Assembly: GCA_934630995.1 (NCBI GenBank)
Contig: CAKTXU010000081.1
Span: 1-7,606, forward strand
Direction of reading: 5' to 3'
DNA: 7,606 bases
From: an uncultured Eubacteriales bacterium
GTDB lineage: Bacteria; Bacillota; Clostridia; Oscillospirales; Acutalibacteraceae
The notes below the pieces were generated by a model, which worked only from the letters and a program-made list of their open reading frames with translations, ran no database searches and was not told where the DNA came from. The position numbers and the translations under genes were made by a program. Shown one piece after another: positions 7,417-7,606 of this stretch (position 1 is its first letter; each line of letters opens with the position of its first letter).

Positions 7417-7451
7417 GTTCGTTCGAAACGGCAGCGCCGTCTGAAACGAAC
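7417..7451 (-). other. Long imperfect hairpin in the xpt-lipoprotein gap
   Basis: On the minus strand two 16-nt arms, GTTCGTTTCAGACGGC and GCCGTTTCGAACGAAC, flank a 3-nt loop (GCT). They form 13 Watson-Crick pairs, two wobble pairs and one C-C mismatch. No T-tract follows; the next bases are purine-rich and lead to the ribosome site 21 nt away. It is therefore not a classic terminator. It could be an mRNA-stabilising or processing hairpin, or, as DNA, an inverted-repeat operator, since both arms carry a CGAAC core. The structure is seen directly; its role is unknown. Confidence 0.65.
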
Positions 7452-7461
7452 GATATCCTCA

Positions 7462-7478
7462 GGCGGACGTATTCCGCC
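7462..7478 (-). other. Small GC-rich hairpin just after xpt
   Basis: GGCGGA and TCCGCC pair perfectly over 6 bp around a 5-nt loop, starting 11 nt after the xpt stop codon. No T-tract follows, so termination is unlikely. It may protect the 3' end of a processed xpt message, or be incidental in GC-rich DNA. Confidence 0.4.
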
Positions 7479-7489
7479 GTGATGACCAT

Positions 7490-7606
7490 CTATTGACCGC
7501 GGAAAACCAAACCGGTCTCTTCGCTCATCGCGTCCACAATAGCCAGGGATTCCACCCGGACTCCCATTCCGCGGATTAGCGCCCCGCCGGTTTGGAAGCC
7601 CTTTTC
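7490..7606 (-). CDS. xpt: Xanthine phosphoribosyltransferase, C-terminal end only
   Basis: Only the last 38 codons and a TAG stop lie in the window; the start is beyond the right edge. The peptide begins EKGFQTGGALIRGMGVRVES and continues LAIVDAM..., which matches the recognisable C-terminal stretch of Bacillus-type xanthine phosphoribosyltransferase (there EKSFQPGRDEL... then YRVESLARI). The family enzyme is about 190 aa, cytoplasmic and dimeric. It makes XMP from xanthine and PRPP in purine salvage. The PRPP-binding and substrate loops are outside the window, so catalytic competence cannot be judged. The gene runs in the same direction as the transporter, 108 nt upstream of the lipoprotein start, with no clear terminator between them, which suggests co-transcription. 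In Bacillus subtilis xpt sits with the xanthine permease gene pbuX and is controlled by PurR and a guanine riboswitch. Any equivalent leader here would be out of view. Confidence 0.85.
   Translation of the reverse strand, partial: EKGFQTGGALIRGMGVRVESLAIVDAMSEETGLVFRGQ

Noticed and set aside
7382..7489. A 36-codon N-terminal extension of the lipoprotein starting right after the xpt stop
   Set aside because: There is no ribosome site before the ATG at 7489. The extension is strongly basic and would bury the lipoprotein signal, and a good ribosome site marks the ATG at 7381.
7382..7489. A purine riboswitch or a promoter in the xpt-lipoprotein gap
   Set aside because: The gap has hairpins, but I see no three-way-junction arrangement or conserved purine-riboswitch core, and no convincing -10/-35 pair on the minus strand. 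A riboswitch would be expected before xpt, outside the window.

Overview
The window looks like chromosomal DNA from a fairly GC-rich Gram-positive bacterium, probably a clostridial Bacillota. The evidence is strong AGGAGG-type ribosome binding sites, a Bacillus/Clostridium-style DNA polymerase I with a decayed proofreading domain, a BMP-family lipoprotein transporter of nupNOPQ type, and a Bacillus-type xanthine phosphoribosyltransferase. The species cannot be fixed from this sequence. No mobile element, CRISPR array, tRNA or rRNA is visible.

Layout: the left third (2-2383, plus strand) is polA, missing only about its first 70 codons to the window edge. A 14-bp perfect hairpin with T-rich flanks on both sides (2402-2442) ends it and also ends the convergent operon. 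The rest of the window is one minus-strand gene set, read from right to left: the last 38 codons of xpt (7490-7606), a BMP-type substrate-binding lipoprotein (6185-7381), a double-domain ABC ATPase (4552-6087) and two membrane permeases (3422-4555 and 2463-3422). The last three genes overlap by 4 nt and 1 nt. The lipoprotein is separated from the ATPase by a terminator-like hairpin, and from xpt by a 108-nt gap holding two hairpins but no convincing promoter or terminator.

Together the minus-strand genes form a plausible purine-salvage unit. The lipoprotein captures a nucleoside (probably a purine nucleoside), the two permeases and the ATPase import it, and Xpt turns a purine base derived from it or from elsewhere into a nucleotide using PRPP. 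The functions are family-level inferences. Nothing here is a clearly undescribed system. The most interesting parts are the regulatory RNA-like structures in the xpt-lipoprotein and lipoprotein-ATPase gaps, the lopsided ATPase motifs, and the missing proofreading residues of PolA.
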